This document shows positions 54,607 through 62,749 of a stretch of 64,000 bases of DNA, in pieces. Every line of letters starts with the position of its first letter. Positions within the stretch are counted from its first letter, which is position 1. Both the position numbers and the translations under genes were made by a program. A model generated the notes under the pieces. That model worked only from the letters and a program-made list of their open reading frames with translations, was not told the origin of the DNA and ran no database searches. This DNA is from UBA830 sp002295635 (GTDB lineage: Bacteria; Pseudomonadota; Alphaproteobacteria; MPNO01; UBA830): NCBI GenBank assembly GCA_002295635.1, contig DBHK01000013.1, forward strand, positions 62,001 through 126,000, read 5' to 3'.

Positions 54607-56127
54607 ATGAACCTCGCAGGCTTTCTTCATGACGCTGCTTATCAAACACCGGAAGCGCCCGCTCTAGCGCTAGGTAACGAAATAGTCGCTACATACGCCC
54701 AGCATTCTGACCGGTCGTCACGATTGGCCGAAGCCCTTCTGGCGCTCCCCGGAATAGAACCAGGCGACCATGTAGCAATTGCTATGAAAAATGCGCCAGA
54801 ATACTCCGAAATCATGTTCGGAGCGTGGCATGCCGGTCTTGCGATCGTCCCCATGAACGCTCGCCTTCACCCAAAAGAATTTTCTTATATCCTCGATAAC
54901 GCTGGCGCTAAGGTGTGCTTCGTGGACGGCGATTTAATCGATGTTATCGGCAGTATCACAGATAATATACCGGACCTGAAACATTTAATTCAGGCTCCAT
55001 CGACCGGTTACGCTGAAATGGTGGCAGGCAATTCGAGAGAAGTCTTCCCAGTAAAGGGAGACGATCTGGCCTGGCTCTTTTACACTTCTGGGACCACTGG
55101 CCGCCCGAAAGGGGCAATGCTGACGCATGCAAATTTGCGTGCAATGAATGCCGCTTATTTCGGCAGCGTAGACGATATTAAGCCGACCGATTGCATCATA
55201 CATGCGGCACCATACAGCCACGGCTCCGGTCTTTACCTAGTCCCTCATGTTGAACGTAGCGCCTGTCAGGTGATTCCAGTATCGGGTGGCTTTGATCCCG
55301 CCGAAGTTTTGGACCTCCTACAGACTTGGAGTGGCACAACAATTTTCATGGCACCTACGATGTTAACTAGGTTGATAAATGCACCCCAAATGGACGAGGC
55401 GAATACGCAAAACTTAAAAACCATCGTATATGGTGGCGCCCCGATGTACACTGAGGATTGCTTAAAAGCGCTCGATAGATTGGGGCCTAAGCTCGTACAA
55501 ATATATGGTCAGGGCGAAGCACCGATGACCATTACAGTACTGTCACGCGCTTTGCACGTCGCTAGCGACACCGCAGCCTACCTTGATCGCCTTGCATCCG
55601 TCGGAAAGGCTCAAACCGGCGTCGAACTGCGCATCGTGGATACTGACGACAACGATCTGCCGGCGGGTCAAATCGGCGAGATCCTCGTCCGTGGAGATGT
55701 TGTAATGAGAGGTTACTGGAATAATCCTGATGCGTCTTTGCAAACCCTTCGCGACGGCTGGCTTTATACAGGTGACATGGGAACACTGGATACAGACGGC
55801 TTTCTTACCCTCAAGGACCGCTCAAAAGATCTGATTATTTCCGGTGGATCCAACATTTACCCCCGAGAGGTTGAGGAAGTCTTGCTCCGCGATGACCGGG
55901 TCCTAGAATGTTCGGTAATTGGACGGCCCCACCCGGATTGGGGTGAGGAAATCATAGCTTTCGTTGTTCCGAAACATGGAGAGGTAATTACAGAATCCGA
56001 ACTTGACGCACTTTGCCTTGAGTACATCGCGCGTTTTAAACGTCCAAAAGCCTATCGTTTTATCGATACCCTACCAAAAAATAATTACGGCAAGGTTCTA
56101 AAATCCGAGTTACGTCAAACGGTTTAA
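54607..56127 (+). CDS. Acyl-CoA synthetase (AMP-forming)
   Basis: Adenylate-forming ligase of 506 residues. The ATP motif FYTSGTTGRPKGAML lies near residues 158-172, YGQGEAPMT holds the next, and YTGDMGTLDTDGF and KDRSKDLIISGGSNIYP are the hinge region; the C-terminal catalytic Lys is in KNNYGKVLK. It activates a carboxylic acid as CoA thioester before thiolase or dehydrogenase steps. Substrate could be a medium-chain or aromatic acid. Confidence 0.93.
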   Translation: MNLAGFLHDAAYQTPEAPALALGNEIVATYAQHSDRSSRLAEALLALPGIEPGDHVAIAMKNAPEYSEIMFGAWHAGLAIVPMNARLHPKEFSYILDNAGAKVCFVDGDLIDVIGSITDNIPDLKHLIQAPSTGYAEMVAGNSREVFPVKGDDLAWLFYTSGTTGRPKGAMLTHANLRAMNAAYFGSVDDIKPTDCIIHAAPYSHGSGLYLVPHVERSACQVIPVSGGFDPAEVLDLLQTWSGTTIFMAPTMLTRLINAPQMDEANTQNLKTIVYGGAPMYTEDCLKALDRLGPKLVQIYGQGEAPMTITVLSRALHVASDTAAYLDRLASVGKAQTGVELRIVDTDDNDLPAGQIGEILVRGDVVMRGYWNNPDASLQTLRDGWLYTGDMGTLDTDGFLTLKDRSKDLIISGGSNIYPREVEEVLLRDDRVLECSVIGRPHPDWGEEIIAFVVPKHGEVITESELDALCLEYIARFKRPKAYRFIDTLPKNNYGKVLKSELRQTV

Positions 56128-56241
56128 TAAAGACTTCGGTTAAACTCCTCCTATTTAAACAAATAGAATCTTGTCTCTATAAAATTATTAAAACCGTCGC
56201 GACTTCCATCTCTCGTATACCGGTTTTCTTTCCCCTTGCAC

Positions 56242-57072
56242 CTATCTCTGGGCGATAGGATGAAAGACCTTCAAACCATCGAGACGGAATGCGCCAATAG
56301 CACTTTGACCCTCTGTACCAGTAAGCCAGTGAATAAAGGCTCTGGCTCCAATAACGTTCACGTGGCGGTGTTTGGCTGGGTTTATGAGAATCACGCCATA
56401 CCGATTGACAAGACGCTCATCCCCCTTCAGCAAAACATCGAAATCGTTTTTATTACTAAAGCTCGCCCATGTCGCTCGATCTGTGAGCGTATACGCACCG
56501 AGACTAACTGCAACGTTTAGCGTCGCCCCCATTCCACTCCCAACTTCTCGGTACCAACCCCCGCTATCTAAACCCGGGTCTAACCCCGCCATCTTCCATA
56601 AGGAACGTTCTCGAATATGGGTGCCACTATCGTCACCTCTTGAAACGAAGGAAATCTTCCTTTTGGCAATTACTGAAAAGGCATCCGACACGGAGGACAT
56701 TGCGGCTACACCAGCTGGATCAGATTTTGGTCCGATCAAAACAAAGTCGTTCCGCATAACGTCATGCCGCTCGATGCCAAAACCTAAATCAACGAACCGC
56801 TCTTCCGCCGCCCGTGCGTGGACTAAAATGAGGTCTGCATCTCCATTTCTACCGTTCTTTAACGCCTGGCCTGTCCCCACCGCTACAACGCGCACACCAA
56901 CCCCTGTTTTGGAACGGAATTTAGGTATTAGATAGTTAAGTAAACCTGAATTTTGTGCGGATGTCGTTGACTGTAAAATAATGTAATTGCGCTCGGCCAA
57001 TACCCGTGTTTGGGTTGCCGGGAAGGTCATCAAAAAAGCTGTCAGAACTATGCAGTTTAACAACCTAAACAA
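56242..57072 (-). CDS. tupA: Tungstate ABC transporter substrate-binding protein TupA
   Basis: Periplasmic binding protein of 276 residues with a signal peptide (about 26 residues). The hallmarks of TupA are present: STTSAQNSGLLNYLIP, VVAVGTGQALKNGR and DADLILVH, with the motif VMRNDFVLIGPKSDP. The Thr/Ser oxyanion residues of TupA are in the first segment. The start is a TTG that overlaps the ATPase gene by 8 bases, so translation is coupled. It binds tungstate (possibly molybdate). Third gene of the tupB-tupC-tupA operon. Confidence 0.92.
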   Translation of the reverse strand: MFRLLNCIVLTAFLMTFPATQTRVLAERNYIILQSTTSAQNSGLLNYLIPKFRSKTGVGVRVVAVGTGQALKNGRNGDADLILVHARAAEERFVDLGFGIERHDVMRNDFVLIGPKSDPAGVAAMSSVSDAFSVIAKRKISFVSRGDDSGTHIRERSLWKMAGLDPGLDSGGWYREVGSGMGATLNVAVSLGAYTLTDRATWASFSNKNDFDVLLKGDERLVNRYGVILINPAKHRHVNVIGARAFIHWLTGTEGQSAIGAFRLDGLKVFHPIAQR

Positions 57073-57781
57073 CTATCTCACCTTCAAGGTACGCCCGAGC
57101 CACGTCGGATTGAGGATTACTTAGAACTTTTTCGGTAGTCCCTCTTTCCGCTTCTTTACCGTTATACAGAAAAAGGACGTCCTTCCCCAAGCGACGTGCC
57201 TGACCAATATCATGCGTAACCAAGACGATTGCGGTTCCTCGTTCATTTGCCTCCAAAACTAATGTCTCGATCCGTTGTACCGACGCAGGATCAAGGCTAG
57301 CGGTTGGCTCATCTAGAAAAAGAATATCTGGCTCCGAAGCAAGAGCTCGCGCAACAGAAAGCCGTTGCTGCTCCCCAACCGATAACAAACGGGCTTGGAG
57401 CCGCCGAGCTTGGGTTAGTCCGGCGCGAAGTAGAGCCAGGTCAATCATTGCTGGTCTTTGGTGGCGTGGTATCGCCAGCGCAGCTAATGCATATACAATA
57501 TTTGCCTCGACAGACCGCCTTAGTAGCACGGGTCGCTGGAACACCATTGCCTGCCGTCGGGCTCCATCATTCGGGCCTTTCGCCCAGGTTATGGAACCCG
57601 ATGTCGGCTCAAACATCCCATGTAACAATCTCAGAAGTAAACTTTTTCCAGCACCATTGGGTCCGAGGACAACTGTGGAAGTGGCCGGGTGGACAGTCAG
57701 AGAAATTCCATCAATCAAAGCCTTTGAACCAACTGAGAACCGGAGATTCCGAGCCCGAAGTGGCAGGATAGTGCTACCCAT
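57065..57781 (-). CDS. tupC: Tungstate ABC transporter ATP-binding protein TupC
   Basis: ATPase of 238 residues. Walker A GPNGAGKS, Walker B ILFLDEPTASLD and signature LSVGEQQR, a variation of the usual LSGGQ with Val at the second position. It lacks the C-terminal oxyanion domain of ModC, as is normal for TupC. The ATG at 57781 overlaps the permease stop by eight bases; a longer frame from 57826 lies within tupB. Middle gene of the operon. Confidence 0.9.
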   Translation of the reverse strand: MGSTILPLRARNLRFSVGSKALIDGISLTVHPATSTVVLGPNGAGKSLLLRLLHGMFEPTSGSITWAKGPNDGARRQAMVFQRPVLLRRSVEANIVYALAALAIPRHQRPAMIDLALLRAGLTQARRLQARLLSVGEQQRLSVARALASEPDILFLDEPTASLDPASVQRIETLVLEANERGTAIVLVTHDIGQARRLGKDVLFLYNGKEAERGTTEKVLSNPQSDVARAYLEGEIVV

Positions 57782-58481
57782 GGGGTATCTTTCGCGAACG
57801 GTCGCCAAGAACAGCAACTGCGCCATTCACCAAAAGTGAGATTCCCACAAGTATTATACCCAGAGCAAGTGCTAACGCTAAGTTGCCTTTCGAGGTTTCA
57901 AGAGCGATTGCAGTCGTCATCACGCGTGTAAGGTGATCAATATTACCCCCAACAATCATTACAGCGCCGACTTCGGCGATGGCGCGTCCAAAACCGGCAA
58001 GAGAGACAGTAACTAGGCTATAACGGGCGTCCCACAACAAGGTTATAATCCGCCGCGACCCGGAAACGCCTAATGACCTCAATTGTTCATCGTATTCAAC
58101 AGCGAGGTCCTCCACCACTTGTCGCGTTAGCGCGGCGACAATCGGCGTGACAAGAATAGTCTGGGCGATAACCATAGCGAGGGGTGTATAGAGTAGACCA
58201 AATACACCCAGAGGGCCTGCTCGCGACAAACATAAGTATACCCCCAAGCCAACCACTACCGGCGGCAGTCCCATCAATGCATTCAAGAGAACAATAACAG
58301 TCGGTCGCCCATGAAACCGGGTCACGGCAACGAAAGCCCCGAAAAACATGCCGAGTACGCAAGCAAAAAATACGGATGTCAAACTGACGGCCACAGATAA
58401 TCCGATGATTTCTATCAGGTCGGGATCACCTTTGAATATTAACTCTGCAGCGAGAAAAAATGCAGTCTTTAAATCGTGCAT
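57774..58481 (-). CDS. tupB: Tungstate ABC transporter permease TupB
   Basis: Membrane permease of 235 residues with about six hydrophobic helices. The EAA-type coupling loop is DEQLRSLGVSGSRRIITLL near residue 130, and AEVGAVMIVGGN follows. It is the first gene of the operon (tupB-tupC-tupA), and is divergent from the amidohydrolase at 58627 across a 145-base region that must hold both promoters. A Mo or W binding regulator might act here; no clear operator seen. Confidence 0.9.
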   Translation of the reverse strand: MHDLKTAFFLAAELIFKGDPDLIEIIGLSVAVSLTSVFFACVLGMFFGAFVAVTRFHGRPTVIVLLNALMGLPPVVVGLGVYLCLSRAGPLGVFGLLYTPLAMVIAQTILVTPIVAALTRQVVEDLAVEYDEQLRSLGVSGSRRIITLLWDARYSLVTVSLAGFGRAIAEVGAVMIVGGNIDHLTRVMTTAIALETSKGNLALALALGIILVGISLLVNGAVAVLGDRSRKIPHG

Positions 58482-58626
58482 AACCGCGTTGTCCCGAATT
58501 ATAGGTTTTTCTGCAACACATTAGGCGCATAGGCGTACAGATCATGTCTATTTTAATGGTTTCCAGAAGACAGCACTAATATACAGTCTATTAAATTAAT
58601 AACTTATCGACGCAGGGGTATCTGCC

Positions 58627-59622
58627 ATGAAGATAGACGTATTCAATCACGTGTTTCCAATCGAATTCTTTGAACAGGTCGACGGCTTGATGCCGGACAC
58701 CGCTGTCAAAAGGTGGAAATCGATTAAAACAATATACGACATGGATGCGCGCCTCCGAATGCTTGACGAGTTCGACGATTATCAGCAAATCATTTCTATG
58801 TCTCAACCACCGACGGACGCGATTGCGGGTCCCGATGACAGCCCAGCTCTCACACGTGTCGCAAATGATGGAATGGCAAGAATTTGTCGTGAACATCCTG
58901 ATCGTATGCCGTGGTTTATAGCTTCACTGCCGATGAATAACACAGCAGCGGCTGTAGCTGAGGTAGATCGAGTAATCGATGAACATAATGCCGTTGGGTT
59001 CCAGCTTTTTACCAACGTTAACAATAAAGCATTAGACCAGCCTGAATTCCGTGATGTATTCGCTAAAATTGCCGAGCGGGGGAAAATCATATGGTTACAC
59101 CCAACACGCCCCGAGACACATCCGGATTATCTCACAGAGGACAGATCATTTTATGAAATCTTTTGGGGTTTCGGTTGGGCATACGAAACAAGCACAGCAA
59201 TGGCCCGGATTGTCTGTTCCGGTATGTTTGACGAAATTCCCAGCCTAAAGATAATCGCACATCACTGGGGTGCGTACGCACCCCACGCCGAGGGTCGTTT
59301 CACACCAGCATGGGAGAGCCGTAATGCGGTAATGGGAGATGAACGGGGTTTCGCGGGCAAATTAAAGAAGCCTCTTGTGGATTACTTCAAAAAGGACTTC
59401 TACGGCGATACGGCTATGTTTGGCGCCCAAGCCGCCAGTCAGGCAGGCTTCGACTTTTTCGGAGCAGACCATTCCCTTTTTGCCACTGACGCTCCATATG
59501 ATCATGAAGGGGGATCTTATAATATCAGGTCTACATTAAAGGTTTTGGAAAATCTCCGCTGTGAGGATGAGGACCGCCAGATGATTTTTGAGGAAAATGC
59601 CCGGCGCCTCTTTTGCATTTAG
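58627..59622 (+). CDS. Amidohydrolase-2 family protein, ACMSD/decarboxylase-like
   Basis: TIM-barrel protein of 331 residues. Opening IDVFNHVFP is the equivalent of the HxH strand, but the first His is Phe (F-N-H). Later ligands: His in IIWLHPTRP, His in KIIAHHWGA and Asp in LFATDAPYD. The overall layout resembles aminocarboxymuconate-semialdehyde decarboxylase and gamma-resorcylate decarboxylase relatives, so decarboxylation of a ring or muconate compound is a fair guess. ATG preceded by GGGTATCTGCC. Cytochrome c' follows after 38 bases. Confidence 0.85.
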   Translation: MKIDVFNHVFPIEFFEQVDGLMPDTAVKRWKSIKTIYDMDARLRMLDEFDDYQQIISMSQPPTDAIAGPDDSPALTRVANDGMARICREHPDRMPWFIASLPMNNTAAAVAEVDRVIDEHNAVGFQLFTNVNNKALDQPEFRDVFAKIAERGKIIWLHPTRPETHPDYLTEDRSFYEIFWGFGWAYETSTAMARIVCSGMFDEIPSLKIIAHHWGAYAPHAEGRFTPAWESRNAVMGDERGFAGKLKKPLVDYFKKDFYGDTAMFGAQAASQAGFDFFGADHSLFATDAPYDHEGGSYNIRSTLKVLENLRCEDEDRQMIFEENARRLFCI

Positions 59623-59660
59623 ACAATAAAACATCTCGTAACATGTTTTAGGGATATCAA

Positions 59661-60206
59661 GTGGTAATGAAAGCACTACCTCTTTTAGCGATTCAATTAC
59701 TTGCAATCACGATTATCCTTCAAGCCCCAAGCGTCGTCGCCAGCGGCCCGGGGCACAAACACGGCGCAGAGTTGATTAAAGAGATTAAGAAGAAATTTCC
59801 TAATACCGACCATGCCGTGATTATCTCTAAACGGCGTGATATTATGCATGCACTCGGCGACAGCATGAAGAGAATAGCCAAAGGCCTGAAGCAGGAAGTT
59901 AGTATTACCGACTTAAATGAGGCCGCTATAAAGATTGAAGAAATCGGTCGGATTATCCCAAGTCTTTTTCCTCCAGGCACTGGAATGGAAACATACAACG
60001 GCGTTACTGGCGCCAAGTCTGCAATCTTCTCAGATGCCTCTGGCTTTAAAACTCTTTCGTTGAAAATGTCTTCTCTGGCCTCCGATTTTATAGAAGCGGC
60101 AAACACTGGAGCCAGCACAACGGTTCTTAGATCAAAATTTCGTTTGATTGGGAGGCAAACCTGCGGAGGCTGCCACCGTATATATCGCGAGAAACTTAGA
60201 CACTAG
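59661..60206 (+). CDS. Cytochrome c' (four-helix heme protein)
   Basis: Periplasmic heme protein of 181 residues with a signal peptide (cleavage after VVASG, about residue 29). The heme attachment motif CGGCH is at the C-terminus (C168, C171, H172), with only ten residues after it, as in cytochrome c'. Role: binding or detoxification of NO, or electron shuttling. The GTG start has AGGGA at proper spacing; an ATG two codons on is possible. It is downstream of the amidohydrolase but need not be linked in function. Confidence 0.9.
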   Translation: MVMKALPLLAIQLLAITIILQAPSVVASGPGHKHGAELIKEIKKKFPNTDHAVIISKRRDIMHALGDSMKRIAKGLKQEVSITDLNEAAIKIEEIGRIIPSLFPPGTGMETYNGVTGAKSAIFSDASGFKTLSLKMSSLASDFIEAANTGASTTVLRSKFRLIGRQTCGGCHRIYREKLRH

Positions 60207-60364
60207 AAAAAGGACCACTCCGGCCGCTCCACATAAGGAAATAGTGAAGTTGCCCTCAACAATTATTCAAACGAGGACGAGAAATATTTCTGATTGGTCC
60301 GACCATAGTGGATACCTAAAAATGTTCGATATGATCGTGGAAATCTAAACTGGGATAGTGGGAT

Positions 60365-61534
60365 ATGTACGATGATTACGGCGCCTTCATGCCAGGAGAA
60401 CGGCTGAGGATTGAAGGGTCCGCAAACGGGCCACTGACCGGAAAAACTTTTGCAGCGAAAGATGTTTTTGACGTAGCAGGCCACCCCACAAGCAATGGGC
60501 ATCCGATGTGGCGGGAAACGCACCCTTTACCGAATGCTAATTCGTCAGCCGTTGACCTACTTCTCTCTGCTGGTGCCAGTCTCTATGGAAAAACCGTGTG
60601 CGACGAAATGTGCTATAGCCTCGCGGGAGATAACGTCCACTATGGTTCACCCATTAATCCAACATCTCCAAGCCGCTCTATTGGAGGTTCGTCCTCTGGA
60701 TCAGCGGCGGCCGTTGCTGGTGATCTCGTCGATTTCGCGTTGGGTACGGATTGTGGTGGTTCGGTCAGGTGCCCCGCAAGTTTCGCAGGTATATACGGTA
60801 TTCGCCCAACACATGGACGGGTCGATGCCGATGGGGTAGTGCCCTTGGCTAATTCTTTTGACGTCGTTGGCTGGTTAGCGAAGGATCCCAGCATATTGCG
60901 GGCGGTGGGTAGCGTTCTATTGTTAGACGAATCCCTCAATATCTCACCGACAAAAGCCATCTTTGCAGAAGATGCTTTTGCGCGACTACCAGCCGCAGAT
61001 CGTGCAATAATAGAGATTGCTGCTTCAAAACTGATCAAGCGCCTAGGGCTTGAGACAATCCCTCTTCAATTGGCCCGAGAGGGTCTCGATCACTGGTATT
61101 CCGCCTTCCAACATCTTCAAGCATTGGAGATATGGGGCGAACACGCCAACTGGATAAAATCTAAAAAACCTTCATTCGGGCACGGTGTCAGGGAGAGGTT
61201 CGCTTATGCGGCCAAGCTTGCCACTGCTGATCGACAGAGATATCAACCGGTTCGCGCCAACGCCAGAGAGCGTATAAATACTCTTCTGGCTGACGGTAAC
61301 GCTATCATTATCATGCCGACGGCACCTATTAGCCCGAAACGAAAAGCCAGCGGCGCACAGGTCGAAGACTTTCGCAGAAGGACGATGGGCCTGACTTGTC
61401 CAGCAGGTTTATCAGGCTGTCCGCAAGTCAGCCTACCACTCGCGGATGCGGCCAGCCCGATCGGTGTTTCTATATTAGGGCCCCAAAAAAGTGACGAAAT
61501 TCTGCTTAAAATTGCAGACGATATGGCTACGTAA
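60365..61534 (+). CDS. Amidase-signature enzyme
   Basis: Amidase of 389 residues, on the short side for the family (usually ~450-500). The catalytic triad is visible: Lys in FAAKDVFD, Ser in GGSSSGSAAAVAG and the nucleophile Ser in DCGGSVRCPASFAG. It hydrolyses a carboxamide, releasing ammonia; exact substrate unknown. It follows cytochrome c' by 158 bases and is 241 bases upstream of the quinone-oxidoreductase-like gene. A hydantoinase subunit comes next, which fits nitrogen-ring breakdown. Confidence 0.92.
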   Translation: MYDDYGAFMPGERLRIEGSANGPLTGKTFAAKDVFDVAGHPTSNGHPMWRETHPLPNANSSAVDLLLSAGASLYGKTVCDEMCYSLAGDNVHYGSPINPTSPSRSIGGSSSGSAAAVAGDLVDFALGTDCGGSVRCPASFAGIYGIRPTHGRVDADGVVPLANSFDVVGWLAKDPSILRAVGSVLLLDESLNISPTKAIFAEDAFARLPAADRAIIEIAASKLIKRLGLETIPLQLAREGLDHWYSAFQHLQALEIWGEHANWIKSKKPSFGHGVRERFAYAAKLATADRQRYQPVRANARERINTLLADGNAIIIMPTAPISPKRKASGAQVEDFRRRTMGLTCPAGLSGCPQVSLPLADAASPIGVSILGPQKSDEILLKIADDMAT

Positions 61535-61775
61535 ATCAAGTTCCGTAAATATTATTGCATACCCGCCCCAAGCGATGGTTATGATAAAGTTCCATCCTCA
61601 ATACCGTTGAGGAAGTGGTTTAAATTGATAATCACAGGGAGCAAGTTTAGCTGCCATAAGAACCTATTTATCAATATCACATTACAAACTGTAAATTCCG
61701 ATAATTTACATAAGACATGATTCCACTTCTTACGTATGGGCCCGTATTTGAGAAGACAAAGTTAAGGTCAAGTGA

Positions 61776-62717
61776 ATGAAAGCGATACGTTATAGCCAGT
61801 ATGGGGGTCCCGAGGTCTTGGATTATCTCGACCTACCAGATCCAATTCCCGCCCCGAACGAAGCTCTGATTGCAGTTCGTTGCGCTAGCGTCATACCCGG
61901 GGACTGGAAAGTTCGGTCAGGAAAATTACACGAAATGTTTCCGATTGATCTTCCGACAATACCAGGACGAGACGGCGCGGGCGTAGTTGTTGCAACCGGT
62001 GAAAGTTGTGATTGGGCCAACATCGGTGATGAACTTTGCTTCGTTTCAGAGCATGTCGAACCAGGCAGTTACGCAGAACTCATTGCCCGGCCTAGAGAGA
62101 TGACCATCCCCAAACCGCAGAATATCAATTTTGCTGAGGCGGCAGCTATGATGCACGCGGGTGTTTGCGCCTGGATCGGGCTAATCGAGAACGCGGGGAT
62201 ATCTTTCGGACAAAATGTACTGATACACGCAGGAGCTGGTGCTATCGGTGGGATGGCGATCCAGATCGCTAGCAGCTTAGGGTGCAACGTGACCACGACA
62301 TGTAGCGCTGCCAATTCAGACTATGTTCGGGAACTAGGAGCCCGTCATGTGGTTCCATATGACAGGGAAGAATTTCGCGACCAGGTAAAGAAGCAGGACA
62401 TAGTATTCGACCTAATTGGCGGTATTGTGCATCAAAATTCATGCAGGGTCCTCCGAGCGGGAGGAACCTTAGTATGGCTCATTGCCGAACCTTTCGACGA
62501 TGTAAGTTCGGAATATGACATCCACTGCAAGCAGGCGATCATCCACGACCGTCGGGATACAATGGAAAGACTTTCACAGCAGGTTACAGCCGGTATATTA
62601 AAGCCACAGGTTTCTCGACTATTACCGCTAACGCTCGCAGCGGAAGCACATAAAATAGTCGAAGACGGTTCAAACACCCGCGGCAGAATTATTCTCGAAA
62701 TCGGGGACGGAGCTTAA
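61776..62717 (+). CDS. Quinone-oxidoreductase-like medium-chain dehydrogenase (second copy)
   Basis: MDR protein of 313 residues related in domain order to the protein at 45959-46888: opening KAIRYSQYGGPEVLDYLD, catalytic-domain SVIPGDWKVRSG, and dinucleotide motif GAGAIGGMAIQIA near residue 150. No zinc-binding Cys cluster. An NADPH-linked reductase of activated double bonds is likely. Only 32 bases separate its stop from the hyuA2 start, so they may be one operon. Confidence 0.88.
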   Translation: MKAIRYSQYGGPEVLDYLDLPDPIPAPNEALIAVRCASVIPGDWKVRSGKLHEMFPIDLPTIPGRDGAGVVVATGESCDWANIGDELCFVSEHVEPGSYAELIARPREMTIPKPQNINFAEAAAMMHAGVCAWIGLIENAGISFGQNVLIHAGAGAIGGMAIQIASSLGCNVTTTCSAANSDYVRELGARHVVPYDREEFRDQVKKQDIVFDLIGGIVHQNSCRVLRAGGTLVWLIAEPFDDVSSEYDIHCKQAIIHDRRDTMERLSQQVTAGILKPQVSRLLPLTLAAEAHKIVEDGSNTRGRIILEIGDGA

Positions 62718-62749
62718 ATAAGTGTAACGTTGGAAATGGTAAAATTGAG

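Noticed and set aside
56372..56935. 187-codon plus-strand ORF
   Set aside because: Antisense shadow of tupA, which has clear family motifs and operon coupling.
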